A DNA stretch of 64,000 bases from JADZAI01 sp964390465 (GTDB lineage: Bacteria; Pseudomonadota; Alphaproteobacteria; Micropepsales; Micropepsaceae). Below are positions 41,766-51,278 of this stretch, one piece after another. Location of the stretch: positions 45,895 through 109,894 of the forward strand of contig CAYMIJ010000010.1 of the NCBI GenBank assembly GCA_964390465.1, given 5' to 3'. Position 1 is the first letter of the stretch. Each line of letters opens with the position of its first letter. The position numbers were made by a program, and so were the translations under genes. Under the pieces are notes generated by a model, which saw only the letters and a program-made list of their open reading frames with translations, was not told the origin of the DNA and made no database searches.

Positions 41766-42671
41766 CTATGAAGCGCGGCGCTTCACGAAGATTTGACGGT
41801 TCGCATAGTCGATGAACAGATGCGCGTTCTGCAATACGTTGTTGCCAAGGATCAGCATCGGCCCATCACCAGCCCCAAGCTGCGCGAACAACGGCGATTC
41901 AATACTGTGGACCGTCACGCCGTTCCATGTTGTATCCGCCAGCTTCAAACCATTCACGGACTTCACCAACGCAGGGCCCTGCTTAAAGCCGACGTCTACC
42001 TCGCTGACCCCTTCCGCTCCTCGTGTCAGCCCCAGCTTGTGAGCCAACGCCGTGTTGGCGATCGTGACATTCGCACCGGTGTCGATGAAAACGCGGGTTC
42101 GCACACGGTCGATCATCATTTCTGCAATCAGAAAACCGTCTAAGCGCTGCTCTGCTGAAACCGCGCCCCATGTGTCAGGGTTCTCAGGCTGAGTGCCGCG
42201 CGCGTGGATGACGAGTTTGCCCTGAAGCTGATTGATCTCAACGGCGAAGTGCGAAAGCACGTCGGCACCGACAATGCCGGAGGCTTCGGGTATATCAATG
42301 AAGGGCTCGTCGAGCAGCACGGCGATCGGTGCGGCCGCAGACATACCTGCCAGTGTGACATTGCCCAGCATATAGATCTCAAGCTGCTGTGGGCCATCTA
42401 CCAACTGAACGATGATTGGGGGAATATTGAAACGCTCAAGCTTCATCTCCTGCACAATTTTGGACGAGAGCGTCGTCAAACCTGCCCCGGTATCCAGAAC
42501 CATAGGATAAGGATGGGTCTCATTCAGACTGGCCGTGATGATCGGTGCACCTCTGGCCGCCCGTGTCAGCGGCATCTCAACGTCAGCCGCCATGGCGAGG
42601 ACCATGAGGCAACATGTCGCGATAAGGCCGGAAAATGCCTGTTTTCCAAGCTTACTGAAATATCCGGCCAT
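41766..42671 (-). CDS. Exported aspartic protease with two retropepsin-like motifs
   Basis: A 301-residue protein with an N-terminal hydrophobic segment (FSGLIATCCLMVLAMAA) that is a signal peptide or anchor. Two aspartyl-protease motifs are seen: LDTGAGLTTL near residue 60 and FIDTGANVTI near residue 197, each followed by a retropepsin-like fold with a late hydrophobic-Gly pair (ASGIVGADVLSHF; GPMLILGNNVL). Both active-site Asp residues are on one chain, as in a fused dimer. The substrate is unknown. AGGTGG precedes the ATG at 42671. It lies 60 bases upstream of the peptidase gene on the same strand. Confidence 0.78.
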   Translation of the reverse strand: MAGYFSKLGKQAFSGLIATCCLMVLAMAADVEMPLTRAARGAPIITASLNETHPYPMVLDTGAGLTTLSSKIVQEMKLERFNIPPIIVQLVDGPQQLEIYMLGNVTLAGMSAAAPIAVLLDEPFIDIPEASGIVGADVLSHFAVEINQLQGKLVIHARGTQPENPDTWGAVSAEQRLDGFLIAEMMIDRVRTRVFIDTGANVTIANTALAHKLGLTRGAEGVSEVDVGFKQGPALVKSVNGLKLADTTWNGVTVHSIESPLFAQLGAGDGPMLILGNNVLQNAHLFIDYANRQIFVKRRAS

Positions 42672-42682
42672 CAGCCGCCACC

Positions 42683-42711
42683 TTGCTTGTTGCACTGCAC
42701 CAACGTATAAG
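42683..42711 (+). promoter_or_regulatory. Putative sigma-70 promoter of typA
   Basis: TTGCTT (42683-42688), a 17-base spacer and TATAAG (42706-42711), giving a leader of about 78 bases before typA. It is a good match for a housekeeping promoter. It overlaps the 5' region of the divergent protease gene. Confidence 0.6.
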
Positions 42712-42794
42712 CCGCGCCAATTCCGGCAACATTGGGGCCCTTAGGCGCGCTTGGCGAAAAGCGCGGTGTCAGGCTTCGTCCATAAGAGCAAGTC

Positions 42795-44627
42795 ATGGAA
42801 CTCCGCAATATCGCTATTATCGCCCATGTTGACCATGGGAAAACAACGCTGGTCGATCAGCTCCTGAAACAATCCGGCACCTTCCGCGAAAACCAGCAGG
42901 TTCAGGAACGTGCCATGGACTCCAACGATCAGGAGCGTGAGCGCGGCATCACCATTCTGGCCAAGGCGACCAGCGTTGAATGGCAGGGGATGCGGATCAA
43001 CATCGTCGACACACCCGGCCACGCCGATTTCGGCGGCGAGGTGGAGCGCATCCTTTCTATGGTTGATGGGGTGGTGCTGCTGGTCGATGCTGCAGAAAGT
43101 GTCATGCCGCAGACCAAGTTCGTGCTGTCCAAGGCGCTGAAGCTGGGCCTGAAACCCATCGTGGTGATCAACAAGATCGACCGTTCTGATGCCCGGCATG
43201 AAGAAGTGCTGGAAGAAATCTTCGATCTTTTCCTCGCTCTGGAAGCGGCTGACCATCAGCTTGATTTCCCGGTGCTCTATGCATCGGGCCGCAATGGCTG
43301 GGCCGTGAATGATCTCGCCAAGGACGAACGTACCTCGCTGACGCCGCTGTTTGAAAAGATCGTCTCCTATGTGCCACCGCCGAAGGTCGCTGAATTCGCG
43401 AATGAGGATCAGCCCTTCAAGATGCTGGTGACCACCATTCAGTCGGACCCGTATCTGGGACGCATCCTGACCGGGCGTATCGAAAGCGGCATCGCCACGC
43501 CCAACCGCGCGATCAAAGCGCTGAATGTCAAAGGCGAAGTTCTGGAACGCGGCCGCATCACCAAGATTCTGGCCTTCCGTGGCCTTAACCGTCAGCCGAT
43601 TGAACGCGGCGAAGCCGGTGACATCGTCTCGATCGCCGGCATGACCACTGCGACCGTGGCCGACACGCTCTGCGACGTGACGGTTGAAGAACCGCTGGTC
43701 GCCATTCCGGTCGATCCGCCGACGATCTCGGTCACCATTGGCGTGAATGACTCCCCGCTCGCCGGGCGTGAAGGCGACAAGGTGCAGAGCCGCGTCATCC
43801 GCGAACGCCTGTTCCGCGAGGCGGAAGGCAATGTCGCGATCAAGGTGAAGGAAAGCGAATCGAAGGACGCCTTTGAGGTTTCGGGCCGCGGCGAATTGCA
43901 GCTTGGCGTGCTGATCGAATCCATGCGCCGCGAAGGCTTTGAGCTGTCCATCTCGCGCCCGCGCGTGCTGTTCCGCAATGATGAAACCACCAATGAGCGT
44001 CTGGAGCCGATGGAGGAAGTCTTCATCGACGTGGATGACGCCTATACCGGCGTCGTCATCGAGAAGATGGCGCTGCGCAAAGCCGAAATGACCGACATGC
44101 GCCCCACCGGCGCAGGCAAGACGCGCATCACCTTCTATGCGCCCTCGCGTGGCCTCATTGGCTATCACGGTCAGTTCCTGACCGACACGCGCGGCACCGG
44201 CATCATGAACCGGGTGTTCAAGGATTACGGCCCTTACAAGGGCGCGCTTGAAGGCCGCCGCAATGGCGTGCTGATCAGCCTGGAGGACGGTGAGGCCGTC
44301 ACCTATGCGCTGTGGTATCTGGAAGAGCGCGGCACGCTGTTCGTCACCACCGGCACCAAGCTGTATCAGGGCATGGTGATCGGCGAAAACTCACGCGACA
44401 ATGACATGGACGTCAATCCGCTGAAGTCCAAGCAGCTCACCAACTTCCGCGCCTCTGGCAAGGACGAGGCCGTGCGCCTGACGCCCCACCGCCAGATGAC
44501 GCTGGAACAGGCGATCGCCTATATCGACACCGACGAGCTGGTCGAAGTGACGCCGAAGTCCATCCGCCTGCGCAAGCGCGAGCTGGTACCCCACATGCGC
44601 AAGCGCGCTGAAAAGGCTGACGCCTAA
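42795..44627 (+). CDS. typA: Translational GTPase TypA/BipA
   Basis: A 610-residue ribosome-binding GTPase of the EF-G/LepA class. The G motifs are AHVDHGKTTLVDQLL (P loop), ERGITILAK, DTPGHADFGGEVERIL and NKIDRSDA. The domain order and the C-terminal region (APSRGLIGYHGQFLTDTRG, RLTPHRQMTLEQAIAYIDTD) are diagnostic. TypA helps 50S assembly and growth at low temperature or under stress. Length is normal and the gene is intact. Confidence 0.97.
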   Translation: MELRNIAIIAHVDHGKTTLVDQLLKQSGTFRENQQVQERAMDSNDQERERGITILAKATSVEWQGMRINIVDTPGHADFGGEVERILSMVDGVVLLVDAAESVMPQTKFVLSKALKLGLKPIVVINKIDRSDARHEEVLEEIFDLFLALEAADHQLDFPVLYASGRNGWAVNDLAKDERTSLTPLFEKIVSYVPPPKVAEFANEDQPFKMLVTTIQSDPYLGRILTGRIESGIATPNRAIKALNVKGEVLERGRITKILAFRGLNRQPIERGEAGDIVSIAGMTTATVADTLCDVTVEEPLVAIPVDPPTISVTIGVNDSPLAGREGDKVQSRVIRERLFREAEGNVAIKVKESESKDAFEVSGRGELQLGVLIESMRREGFELSISRPRVLFRNDETTNERLEPMEEVFIDVDDAYTGVVIEKMALRKAEMTDMRPTGAGKTRITFYAPSRGLIGYHGQFLTDTRGTGIMNRVFKDYGPYKGALEGRRNGVLISLEDGEAVTYALWYLEERGTLFVTTGTKLYQGMVIGENSRDNDMDVNPLKSKQLTNFRASGKDEAVRLTPHRQMTLEQAIAYIDTDELVEVTPKSIRLRKRELVPHMRKRAEKADA

Positions 44628-44689
44628 CGATTGGTAAAATTGACCGGCTGTGGGGCAGGCCCCCGCTTCACGGTGATTTAACAGCCTGT

Positions 44690-46003
44690 GTGCCAGAAGA
44701 TGGCTTTACGCCAATCGGGGCTGGGCTGTTGAAGATCGGGAAACATCTCAAGGCGTATTCGGCATCAGGCATCAGCCTGATCCTGGCGAGCGGCTCACAG
44801 CTTGTCACCTTTGCCCTGTTGGCGCGACATCTGGGCGTTCAGGAATTTTCGCTGTTCGTCTCGCTCAGCGCCGTGACCAATGTGGCTTTCCAGCTTTGTG
44901 CGATGGGCGGTGGCGAGGCCCTGATCCGGCGCGTCTCGCAAGACCGGGCGATGTATCCGCGCATGCTTGGCCACAACCTGACTTTGGGGGCTATCAGCGG
45001 CACACTTCTGCTGGTCGCAGGCGTGCTGATCCTGCCGCGGCTTTTCCCTCTGTCGGCCGATCCAGTCTGGAATTACGAGGCCACGGCGCTGTTCCTGCTC
45101 GCCAACATCGTGTTCATGCGCGGCGTCTATCTGGCTGAGCAGGCCTATCTCGGCCATTCCATGTACAGACAGGCCAATATGGTTGTCGTTTGCTTCGCAC
45201 TCGCCCGCATGGTGGCGGCGGCGCTCGCAACGCTGGTCTTCACCGTTGAAACCACGGCGTCATGGGCCGTGTGGCAGGCAGCAACGCATTTTACCGCCGC
45301 TGCTGTCGCGCTGTGGACGGCACGTCATCTTGGCGCGCCGGTGTTCGGGCTGGTCAATATCGAAACCCGAAACGGTTTCTTCTTCGGCATTCCGCTCTTC
45401 GTGCGCGGCTTCCGCGCCAATGTCGACATCATGGCGCTTGGCCTCGTCGCCTCACACGAGGTCATCGCCAGCTATGGCCTTGCCCGCCGCATCATGGAAA
45501 TCGGCTATCTGCCTGTCGATGCGCTGCATCGTCTGGTCTATCCGAAATCAGCAGCGCTCGCGGCGCAGGGTCTGCGGGCCACCTGGACGAATGTGAAACG
45601 CATCGTCACCATTACCATCGGCATCGCGGCATTGACCGCTCTGGCACTGTGGATCGGCGCGCCTGTACTGCCTTACATCTTCGGGCACGACTATGTGACC
45701 ATGCCGCATTTCGTGCAGTGGATGTGCTTCGGCCTCATCATGATCGCCCTGTGGGTTGCGCCATTGGAGGCCGTTGGGTCTGCCGGACATCATGCGTTGC
45801 GCGCCTCCCTCATCGCGACGGGTGCCATTGTGGGCGTCAGCTCCGTATTCTGGGCTGTTCAATATTGGCCGACCGATGGTGTGATCGGTGCCTTCTGGTT
45901 GACCGAATGCACCATCGCCATACTGGCCTGGATCGTCTATGGGCGATTGATCAGACGATCAGACGGCAAGCCCGCCCACACGCAGGCAACTTCCCATGCC
46001 TGA
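44690..46003 (+). CDS. Polysaccharide flippase-like membrane protein (Wzx/MATE fold)
   Basis: A 437-residue protein with about twelve membrane segments and the layout of lipid-linked oligosaccharide flippases: LILASGSQLVTFALLARHLG at the N-terminus, then GGEALIRRVSQDRAMYP and a later hydrophilic loop RNGFFFGIPLFVRGFRANVD that recalls Wzx proteins. It would move lipid-linked sugars across the inner membrane. No glycosyltransferase cluster surrounds it. Translation starts at a GTG at 44690 with a weak ribosome site. The last 8 bases overlap the next gene. Confidence 0.72.
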   Translation: MPEDGFTPIGAGLLKIGKHLKAYSASGISLILASGSQLVTFALLARHLGVQEFSLFVSLSAVTNVAFQLCAMGGGEALIRRVSQDRAMYPRMLGHNLTLGAISGTLLLVAGVLILPRLFPLSADPVWNYEATALFLLANIVFMRGVYLAEQAYLGHSMYRQANMVVVCFALARMVAAALATLVFTVETTASWAVWQAATHFTAAAVALWTARHLGAPVFGLVNIETRNGFFFGIPLFVRGFRANVDIMALGLVASHEVIASYGLARRIMEIGYLPVDALHRLVYPKSAALAAQGLRATWTNVKRIVTITIGIAALTALALWIGAPVLPYIFGHDYVTMPHFVQWMCFGLIMIALWVAPLEAVGSAGHHALRASLIATGAIVGVSSVFWAVQYWPTDGVIGAFWLTECTIAILAWIVYGRLIRRSDGKPAHTQATSHA

Positions 46004-47102
46004 GAACAATCCTGGACCGGGCAACAGGCTGATGAGGCCGGATGATGTCGGCGGCTTCGCTGAGCTGTTCCTGCGCACATTTTCCCGCCGGAAATCAAAG
46101 CTGCATCCTGATCTGCTCTCATACATCCAGCGCGTCCTGTTTGGATCGCCGATCCATAGCCCCGGCGCAGCAGGGGTGCTGCGTCAGGATGCACAAGGCA
46201 GCGTCCAGGCGGCGGTCGGCGCAACGGCCATGCGGATCGCCGCATGCGGACGCACCTATGACGGGCGGCTGACCTTCGCGCTGATGGCCGACCCTCAAGC
46301 GCCTGCCGCAGGTGCCCGGCTGGCGATGAGCCTGCGGGCACGTCATGTGGACTTCCAGTTCTCGGACACCGCAGCCCCCGTCAGCGCAGAGATCGTCAAG
46401 GGGGCGGGCGGCATCATCCTGCCTGTGCAAAGTCTCGACTGGCGATGCATCTTCCGCCCACTTGCCGTCGGAGCAGGCATGGCCGCCCGCCGGTTGCACC
46501 CCACACTCGAACGGGCGGCCAAGCCGATGATGGCATTGCCCGATGCAGTGATGCGGCAGGCCAGCCGCCGTTATGTGTTTCCTCCAAACCCCAATGCGGT
46601 GATGGGAGACCTGAGCGACCAGGCTTTGCTTGATGCAGCACCGCGCATGGTTGAGCGGTTTGCCATCCATCCCGAATGGAGCGCGGCGGAGCTTTCATGG
46701 CTGCTGAATATGGCGCGTGAGAAACAGCATCTGGGAAGGCTTGAACTGGGTGGGGTGCGTACGCCGCAGGGACAGCTGATCGGCTGCGTCGTTTATTATG
46801 CAGGCCGCAACAGATCAGCGACGGTTCTGAACATCCTCAGTGAGCAAGGCAAAGAGTCTGATGTGATCGGTGCCATGCTGCATCACTTCGACGCGCAGGG
46901 TTTCGTCTCGGCCAAAGGCATGGCCCAGCCCTCGCAGATGGAAGCCCTGTGTCGTCAATATGGTATCGCCTTCGGGCCGCGCGGCTTTTTCTGGATCATG
47001 TCACGGCACGATGACGTGTGTGATGCCGCCCGCCGCGGCGACATCTATCTGGGCGGGCTGGCCGGGGAAATCTGGAGCCGCCTGCTTGATGATTTCGTCT
47101 GA
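45996..47102 (+). CDS. Protein of unknown function with GNAT-like fold
   Basis: A 368-residue soluble protein. The N-terminal opening (MRPDDVGGFAELFLRTF) and the wording of residues 215-335 (LSWLLNMAREKQHLGRLELG, GQLIGCVVYYAGRNRSATV, IGAMLHHFDAQGFVSAKG) suggest a double GNAT-like fold as in FemAB or uncharacterised acyl-transferases, but the acetyl-CoA loop is not clear. It overlaps the flippase gene by 8 bases, so the two are translationally coupled and may act on the same envelope sugar or lipid. I recognise no named family. Confidence 0.5.
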   Translation: MPENNPGPGNRLMRPDDVGGFAELFLRTFSRRKSKLHPDLLSYIQRVLFGSPIHSPGAAGVLRQDAQGSVQAAVGATAMRIAACGRTYDGRLTFALMADPQAPAAGARLAMSLRARHVDFQFSDTAAPVSAEIVKGAGGIILPVQSLDWRCIFRPLAVGAGMAARRLHPTLERAAKPMMALPDAVMRQASRRYVFPPNPNAVMGDLSDQALLDAAPRMVERFAIHPEWSAAELSWLLNMAREKQHLGRLELGGVRTPQGQLIGCVVYYAGRNRSATVLNILSEQGKESDVIGAMLHHFDAQGFVSAKGMAQPSQMEALCRQYGIAFGPRGFFWIMSRHDDVCDAARRGDIYLGGLAGEIWSRLLDDFV

Positions 47103-47139
47103 GGCTTGCTGCTGATCGCATGATACGCGATACGGCCCC

Positions 47140-47937
47140 ATGAGCGCACTGAACCTTGAAGCACTGGCGGCCTTCGCACACCGGCTTGCCGACGCGAGCG
47201 GCGCAGCGATCCTGCCGCACTTCCGGCAGGATCTGGCCGTGAAAGACAAGGGTCAGGCTACAAGCGCCGCCTATGATCCAGTGACGGTGGCCGATGAGCA
47301 GGCTGAACATGCTATCCGCGCACTCATCAACGCACATTATCCCGATCATGGCATTCTGGGCGAAGAACACGGCCACGAAAAAGGGCGCGCGCCACTCACC
47401 TGGGTGCTTGATCCGATTGATGGCACCCGCGCCTTCATCACCGGCGGTACACAGTGGGGCACGTTGATCGCCCTGAATGATGGCGAACGGCCGGTGCTCG
47501 GACTGCTCGACCAGCCCCACACCGGCGAGCGATGGATCGGCTTTGCCGGTAAGACCTCGTTTTATGGCAAAGGCGGCATGCGTCCGCTGAAAACCCGCGC
47601 CTGCCCTTCAATCAAAGACGCGGTGATCGGCTCAACCCATCCTTGGGGTTATTTCTCAGACAGCGAGCAGGCGACCTTCCGGCGCATTGCCAACGCTGCG
47701 CGCATGACCCGCTTTGGCGGCGACTGCTACGCTTATGGGCTGGTCGCCATGGGGTTCATGGACGCCATTATCGAAAGCGCCCTCCAGCCATGGGATATTC
47801 AGGCGCTCATCCCGATCATCGAGGGCGCAGGCGGTGTCGTCACCAACTGGCAGGGCGGCGATGCGCAGGATGGCGGTCAGGTCGTCGCCAGCGGCGATGA
47901 GCGGCTGCATGCCGCCCTGCTGAAGCAGCTCGCCTAA
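47140..47937 (+). CDS. hisN: Histidinol-phosphatase (inositol monophosphatase family)
   Basis: A 265-residue IMPase-fold phosphatase. Metal-binding motifs are DPVTVADEQAE (about 45-56), ILGEEHG, WVLDPIDGTRAFITG and QPWDIQALIPIIEGAGG, the last being the second WD-x3 motif. The GTRAFITGGTQWGTLIAL wording matches the HisN-type histidinol-phosphate phosphatases that serve histidine synthesis in alphaproteobacteria. It could instead be a general inositol-type phosphatase. It ends 4 bases into the convergent lipase gene. Confidence 0.85.
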   Translation: MSALNLEALAAFAHRLADASGAAILPHFRQDLAVKDKGQATSAAYDPVTVADEQAEHAIRALINAHYPDHGILGEEHGHEKGRAPLTWVLDPIDGTRAFITGGTQWGTLIALNDGERPVLGLLDQPHTGERWIGFAGKTSFYGKGGMRPLKTRACPSIKDAVIGSTHPWGYFSDSEQATFRRIANAARMTRFGGDCYAYGLVAMGFMDAIIESALQPWDIQALIPIIEGAGGVVTNWQGGDAQDGGQVVASGDERLHAALLKQLA

Positions 47938-48884
47938 AGCGGCGCGTCCAGAAACGCGTCGGCCGCATTCCAGAATACACGCCGCACGTCATCGCGCTCC
48001 TGCACCAGCTCGTGTTCGGCATTCGAGAACAGCACGAAGAGCCCACGCTTCACATGCCGGATCACGGTCATGTCAGGGCCCTGATGCACGATGCGGTCAT
48101 GCGCCGCTCCCACAATCATCAGTGGGCAGATGATCCTGCGCGCGAAAGTCGGGCTGCGAAGCATCGCCATCGAGGCAAAGGCTTCGCGCGCCCAGCTCCA
48201 TGTCGGCCCGGCCAGCGCGAGGGCGGGTTCGGCGCGCACAATGGCTTCATTGCGCTCAAACCGGCGCTGGTCGGTCGTCACCTTGTTACCTTCGAAGACA
48301 TGAGGCAGGCCGGATGGCGCGGTGCCGGGCACATAGGTCGTGCCGCGCCCCAAAGCGCACTGTAAGGCCGCCATGGGCCGCGACGCCAGCTGTGCCAAGG
48401 CCGACATCCATGCCTTCAGCATCGGGGCGGACAGGAAGGCGCGCTCATAATCCTGCGGGCGGCGTGCCAGATGACGAAGCGCGATGTGTCCACCCATGGA
48501 ATGGCCGAACAGAATGAACGGGCGCGGCAGGCCCGCAGTCACGGCGTGCGAAAGAACACAATCCGCATCCAGGTCGTAATCGGAAAAGCGCCCGACATGG
48601 CCTTTGAGCACATCGTCCAGCAGGCGCTGCGAAAGCCCCTGCCCGCGCCAGTCAAAGCAGACAACGCCATAACCGCGCGCGCAGCACTCGCCGATGAACT
48701 CAAAGTATTTTTCGATGAACTCGGTGCGGCCCGTATAGATAAAGATCGTACCGCGCAGGTGCCCGCCTGCCGGGCGCCACCACGCCACGCGCAACTTCAC
48801 GCCATCGGGCGCGCTGACTTCGGCAACCTCAGCGCCATCCGGGCACGGATTATCCGCCGTCAGTACGAGCCGGGCACGGTTCAC
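47934..48884 (-). CDS. Alpha/beta hydrolase, lysophospholipase (PldB)-like
   Basis: A 316-residue serine hydrolase of the lysophospholipase/monoacylglycerol lipase type. The nucleophile is in LFGHSMGGHIALRHL, the early GTIFIYTGRTEFIEKYFEFI and VVCFDWRGQGLSQRLL are typical, and the catalytic Asp and His should be VGAAHDRIVHQG and SNAEHELVQERDDVR. No signal peptide is seen. I start at the GTG at 48884, 8 bases after the stop of the SCP2 gene and preceded by GAGAG; longer starts would overlap that gene. Confidence 0.8.
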   Translation of the reverse strand: MNRARLVLTADNPCPDGAEVAEVSAPDGVKLRVAWWRPAGGHLRGTIFIYTGRTEFIEKYFEFIGECCARGYGVVCFDWRGQGLSQRLLDDVLKGHVGRFSDYDLDADCVLSHAVTAGLPRPFILFGHSMGGHIALRHLARRPQDYERAFLSAPMLKAWMSALAQLASRPMAALQCALGRGTTYVPGTAPSGLPHVFEGNKVTTDQRRFERNEAIVRAEPALALAGPTWSWAREAFASMAMLRSPTFARRIICPLMIVGAAHDRIVHQGPDMTVIRHVKRGLFVLFSNAEHELVQERDDVRRVFWNAADAFLDAPL

Positions 48885-48891
48885 CGGGCTC

Positions 48892-49212
48892 TCAGCCCGC
48901 TGCCTTTTGCAGGATCGGGCCAAGCTTCATGGCGACACCCATATCGCCTGCCACTTTCATCTTGCCCTGCATGAAAGCCATGGTCGGATCGAGTTCGCGC
49001 TTGGCCATCTTGACGAAGTCCTCCGCCGAAATGGTGATGGTGCAATCGGCCGGACCATCCTCGTTCGACACGCTGTTCGGCACGGATTTGCCATCAATGC
49101 GCGTCACGCCCTCGCCCTTGAAGTCGAACTTCAACACGGCACCAAGCCCTGAATCCGTACCCACGGCCATGATCAGACCCTCAGTGATTTCGGTGATCAG
49201 ATCTTTGCTCAT
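48892..49212 (-). CDS. SCP2 sterol-carrier-like protein
   Basis: A 106-residue SCP2-fold protein (FKGEGVTRIDGKSVPNSVS, DCTITISAEDFVKMAKREL, DPTMAFMQGKMKVAGDMGVA). These small cytoplasmic proteins bind acyl chains or other lipids in a hydrophobic tunnel. It is coupled to the lysophospholipase-like gene downstream, so the two may handle the same lipid substrate. GGGAGAG precedes the ATG at 49212. Confidence 0.9.
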   Translation of the reverse strand: MSKDLITEITEGLIMAVGTDSGLGAVLKFDFKGEGVTRIDGKSVPNSVSNEDGPADCTITISAEDFVKMAKRELDPTMAFMQGKMKVAGDMGVAMKLGPILQKAAG

Positions 49213-49292
49213 GCTCTCTCCCTTGGCGTCATGCAGTTGCCCTGCGCCCATGAATAGCCCAAAACCAGCGCCATCGCCAATCACGCTCGCCC

Positions 49293-51224
49293 ATGACCGC
49301 GCTGCCGCAGATCACGTTCGAATCAACCGCTCCGCTGATGCAGAAAGCGGCGGATGAATTACGCCATCATCTTGCGCGCCTGCGCTGCGCACATGCGATC
49401 ACGAAGGTGACGATCTCGCATGGCGGCGATGGCGACGGGTTTTCATGGGCCCACAATCAGGGTCATGTCACCGTCACGGCAGATGGGCCACGCGGCGCGC
49501 TCTATGCAGTCTATGATCTGCTTGAAGCCCTGGGCTTTGCGTGGCCGGGGCCGGGCGAAACCCATATAATCGTGCCCACAAAGACTGCCGATCTGCCGCC
49601 GCATCGGGCGCGACAGGCACCTGCGCTGGCCGGGCGATCACTCATCATTGGCCATCACGCCTTCATGGCAGATGCCGCTGACTGGATCACATGGGCAGCG
49701 CGCAACCGGCTCAACACCATTTTCTTTCACATTGACGAACATGGCGCAGGCCTCGGCGCTGTTCCTGCTGTCCAATGGCAGCCGCTGAGAAGCGAGGCCG
49801 TCGCACTGGCACGCGACTTTGGCATGGTGATCGAACTGGGCGGCCACGGCCTGCCCAAATTATTGCCGCGCGGCCTGTTTGAACAACACCCGGACTGGTT
49901 TCCGGTGCGCGGCGGTCAGCGCGACAAGCGCTTCAACATGAACCCGCTGTCGCCGGACGCGCTCGCCCATGTCCGCAGCGCGGCGCGGGCATGGTTCAGC
50001 GCCAATCCGGGTTTCGATGTCTATCACCTGTGGGCCGATGATCTGCCGGATGGCGGCTGGTGCGAGGAAGCGGCGGCGAAGGGGTTTTCACCCTCGGACC
50101 AGTTGATGCTGGTGACGAACGCTCTGGCCGAAGAACTGGAATTGCAGGAACCGCAGGCGAAGCTCGCCTTTCTCAGCTATCACGATACCGAACAACCACC
50201 GCGCATCGCGCCGCGCGCCAATGTCGCGCTCACCTTCGCACCGCGTCTGCGTTGTTATGGTGCGGCCATTGATGCCCCGCACGGGGTGAATGACAAATAC
50301 CCTGATCTGTGGCGCGCGAATGCGGGCCTGTTTACAGGGCAAGGGGCCGCGCGGGTTTTTGAGTACTGGCTCGACGCCATACTCTTCAAGGTCGTGGCGC
50401 CGCCAATGCTGGAGGTCATCAGAAATGACCTCGCTTTCTATGCCGCCAATGGCGCGCATACGGTTGGCGCACTTGCCACCGGCTCGCTGCCTTTCCTCGC
50501 GCCCAGCATCAACGCGTGGGGCTTCGCACGGCTCGCCTGGAACCCGGCGCAAAGCGCTGACGATATACGGCGTGATTTCTGCGCGCATGTGTTTGGGGCC
50601 GGCACGCCCATGCCAGATTATTTTCAGGCGCTGGAAAAAGCTTTCGCGCTCGATCTGGACCTCAGGCCGGATGAAGCGCGCCTGAAAGGACATGGCGGGC
50701 TGGAAGATACCGTCACCCATCCGCCCGCCGACATTGGCAGCGCCTTCAATGTCGCGTCCCAGTATGTTGGCGAAAGCCAGGTGCGGCAGGAACAGGCTCT
50801 GGCCGCCCTTGAAACGGCTGAGGCTCTGTTTGCACCTCTGTTGAAACCCGTGGGCGCAGCGCCCGCACAGGCCATCCTGCGCGAGGAGTGCCACCGCTAT
50901 CTCTGCCACGCCCGTTTGATGCTTCAGGCCGCCATGCTCGATATTCGCGCGGCACAAACGGCTGGCGCGCCGCGTGATGTGCAACAGGCTGTCCGACAGG
51001 CCCGCTTTCATCTGTCGCGCCTTGAAACCGAGCTGAAAGGCTTCGTGCGCGAACACTATGTCAGCAATACGCGCCTGCTGCTGTGGCTGTTCATGGGGCT
51101 TTCCATCGATAAGGCCGAAGACGAGCTGATCGAGGGCGACGGGGCGCGGCGCAAACGGCATCGCAACCGGTTGGAAACGGCGCGACAAAATTACGCACGT
51201 ATCTCAACGCTCTGGAACGATTGA
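49293..51224 (+). CDS. DUF4838-type glycoside hydrolase-like protein
   Basis: A 643-residue protein with the plan of DUF4838 proteins: an N-terminal GH20b-like domain (GHVTVTADGPRGALYAVYDL, residues about 55-75), a TIM-barrel-like central region (ITWAARNRLNTIFFHIDEHG, VYHLWADDLPDGGWCEEAAA) and a helical C-terminus. There is no signal peptide, so it would be cytoplasmic. DUF4838 proteins are relatives of hexosaminidase and alpha-glucuronidase-like enzymes, with mostly unknown substrates. The paired acidic residues in WADD and DEHG are candidate catalytic residues, by analogy only. No sugar-uptake genes are near. Confidence 0.7.
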   Translation: MTALPQITFESTAPLMQKAADELRHHLARLRCAHAITKVTISHGGDGDGFSWAHNQGHVTVTADGPRGALYAVYDLLEALGFAWPGPGETHIIVPTKTADLPPHRARQAPALAGRSLIIGHHAFMADAADWITWAARNRLNTIFFHIDEHGAGLGAVPAVQWQPLRSEAVALARDFGMVIELGGHGLPKLLPRGLFEQHPDWFPVRGGQRDKRFNMNPLSPDALAHVRSAARAWFSANPGFDVYHLWADDLPDGGWCEEAAAKGFSPSDQLMLVTNALAEELELQEPQAKLAFLSYHDTEQPPRIAPRANVALTFAPRLRCYGAAIDAPHGVNDKYPDLWRANAGLFTGQGAARVFEYWLDAILFKVVAPPMLEVIRNDLAFYAANGAHTVGALATGSLPFLAPSINAWGFARLAWNPAQSADDIRRDFCAHVFGAGTPMPDYFQALEKAFALDLDLRPDEARLKGHGGLEDTVTHPPADIGSAFNVASQYVGESQVRQEQALAALETAEALFAPLLKPVGAAPAQAILREECHRYLCHARLMLQAAMLDIRAAQTAGAPRDVQQAVRQARFHLSRLETELKGFVREHYVSNTRLLLWLFMGLSIDKAEDELIEGDGARRKRHRNRLETARQNYARISTLWND

Positions 51225-51278
51225 CCCCTTTGCGGGCGGGCACCTTCATATTAGGTTCCGAGCACAGTCGAGGGATTA

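Noticed and set aside
42741..44168. A long open frame of about 475 codons on the minus strand
   Set aside because: It lies antisense across typA and arises from its codon bias; it has no family motifs or ribosome site.
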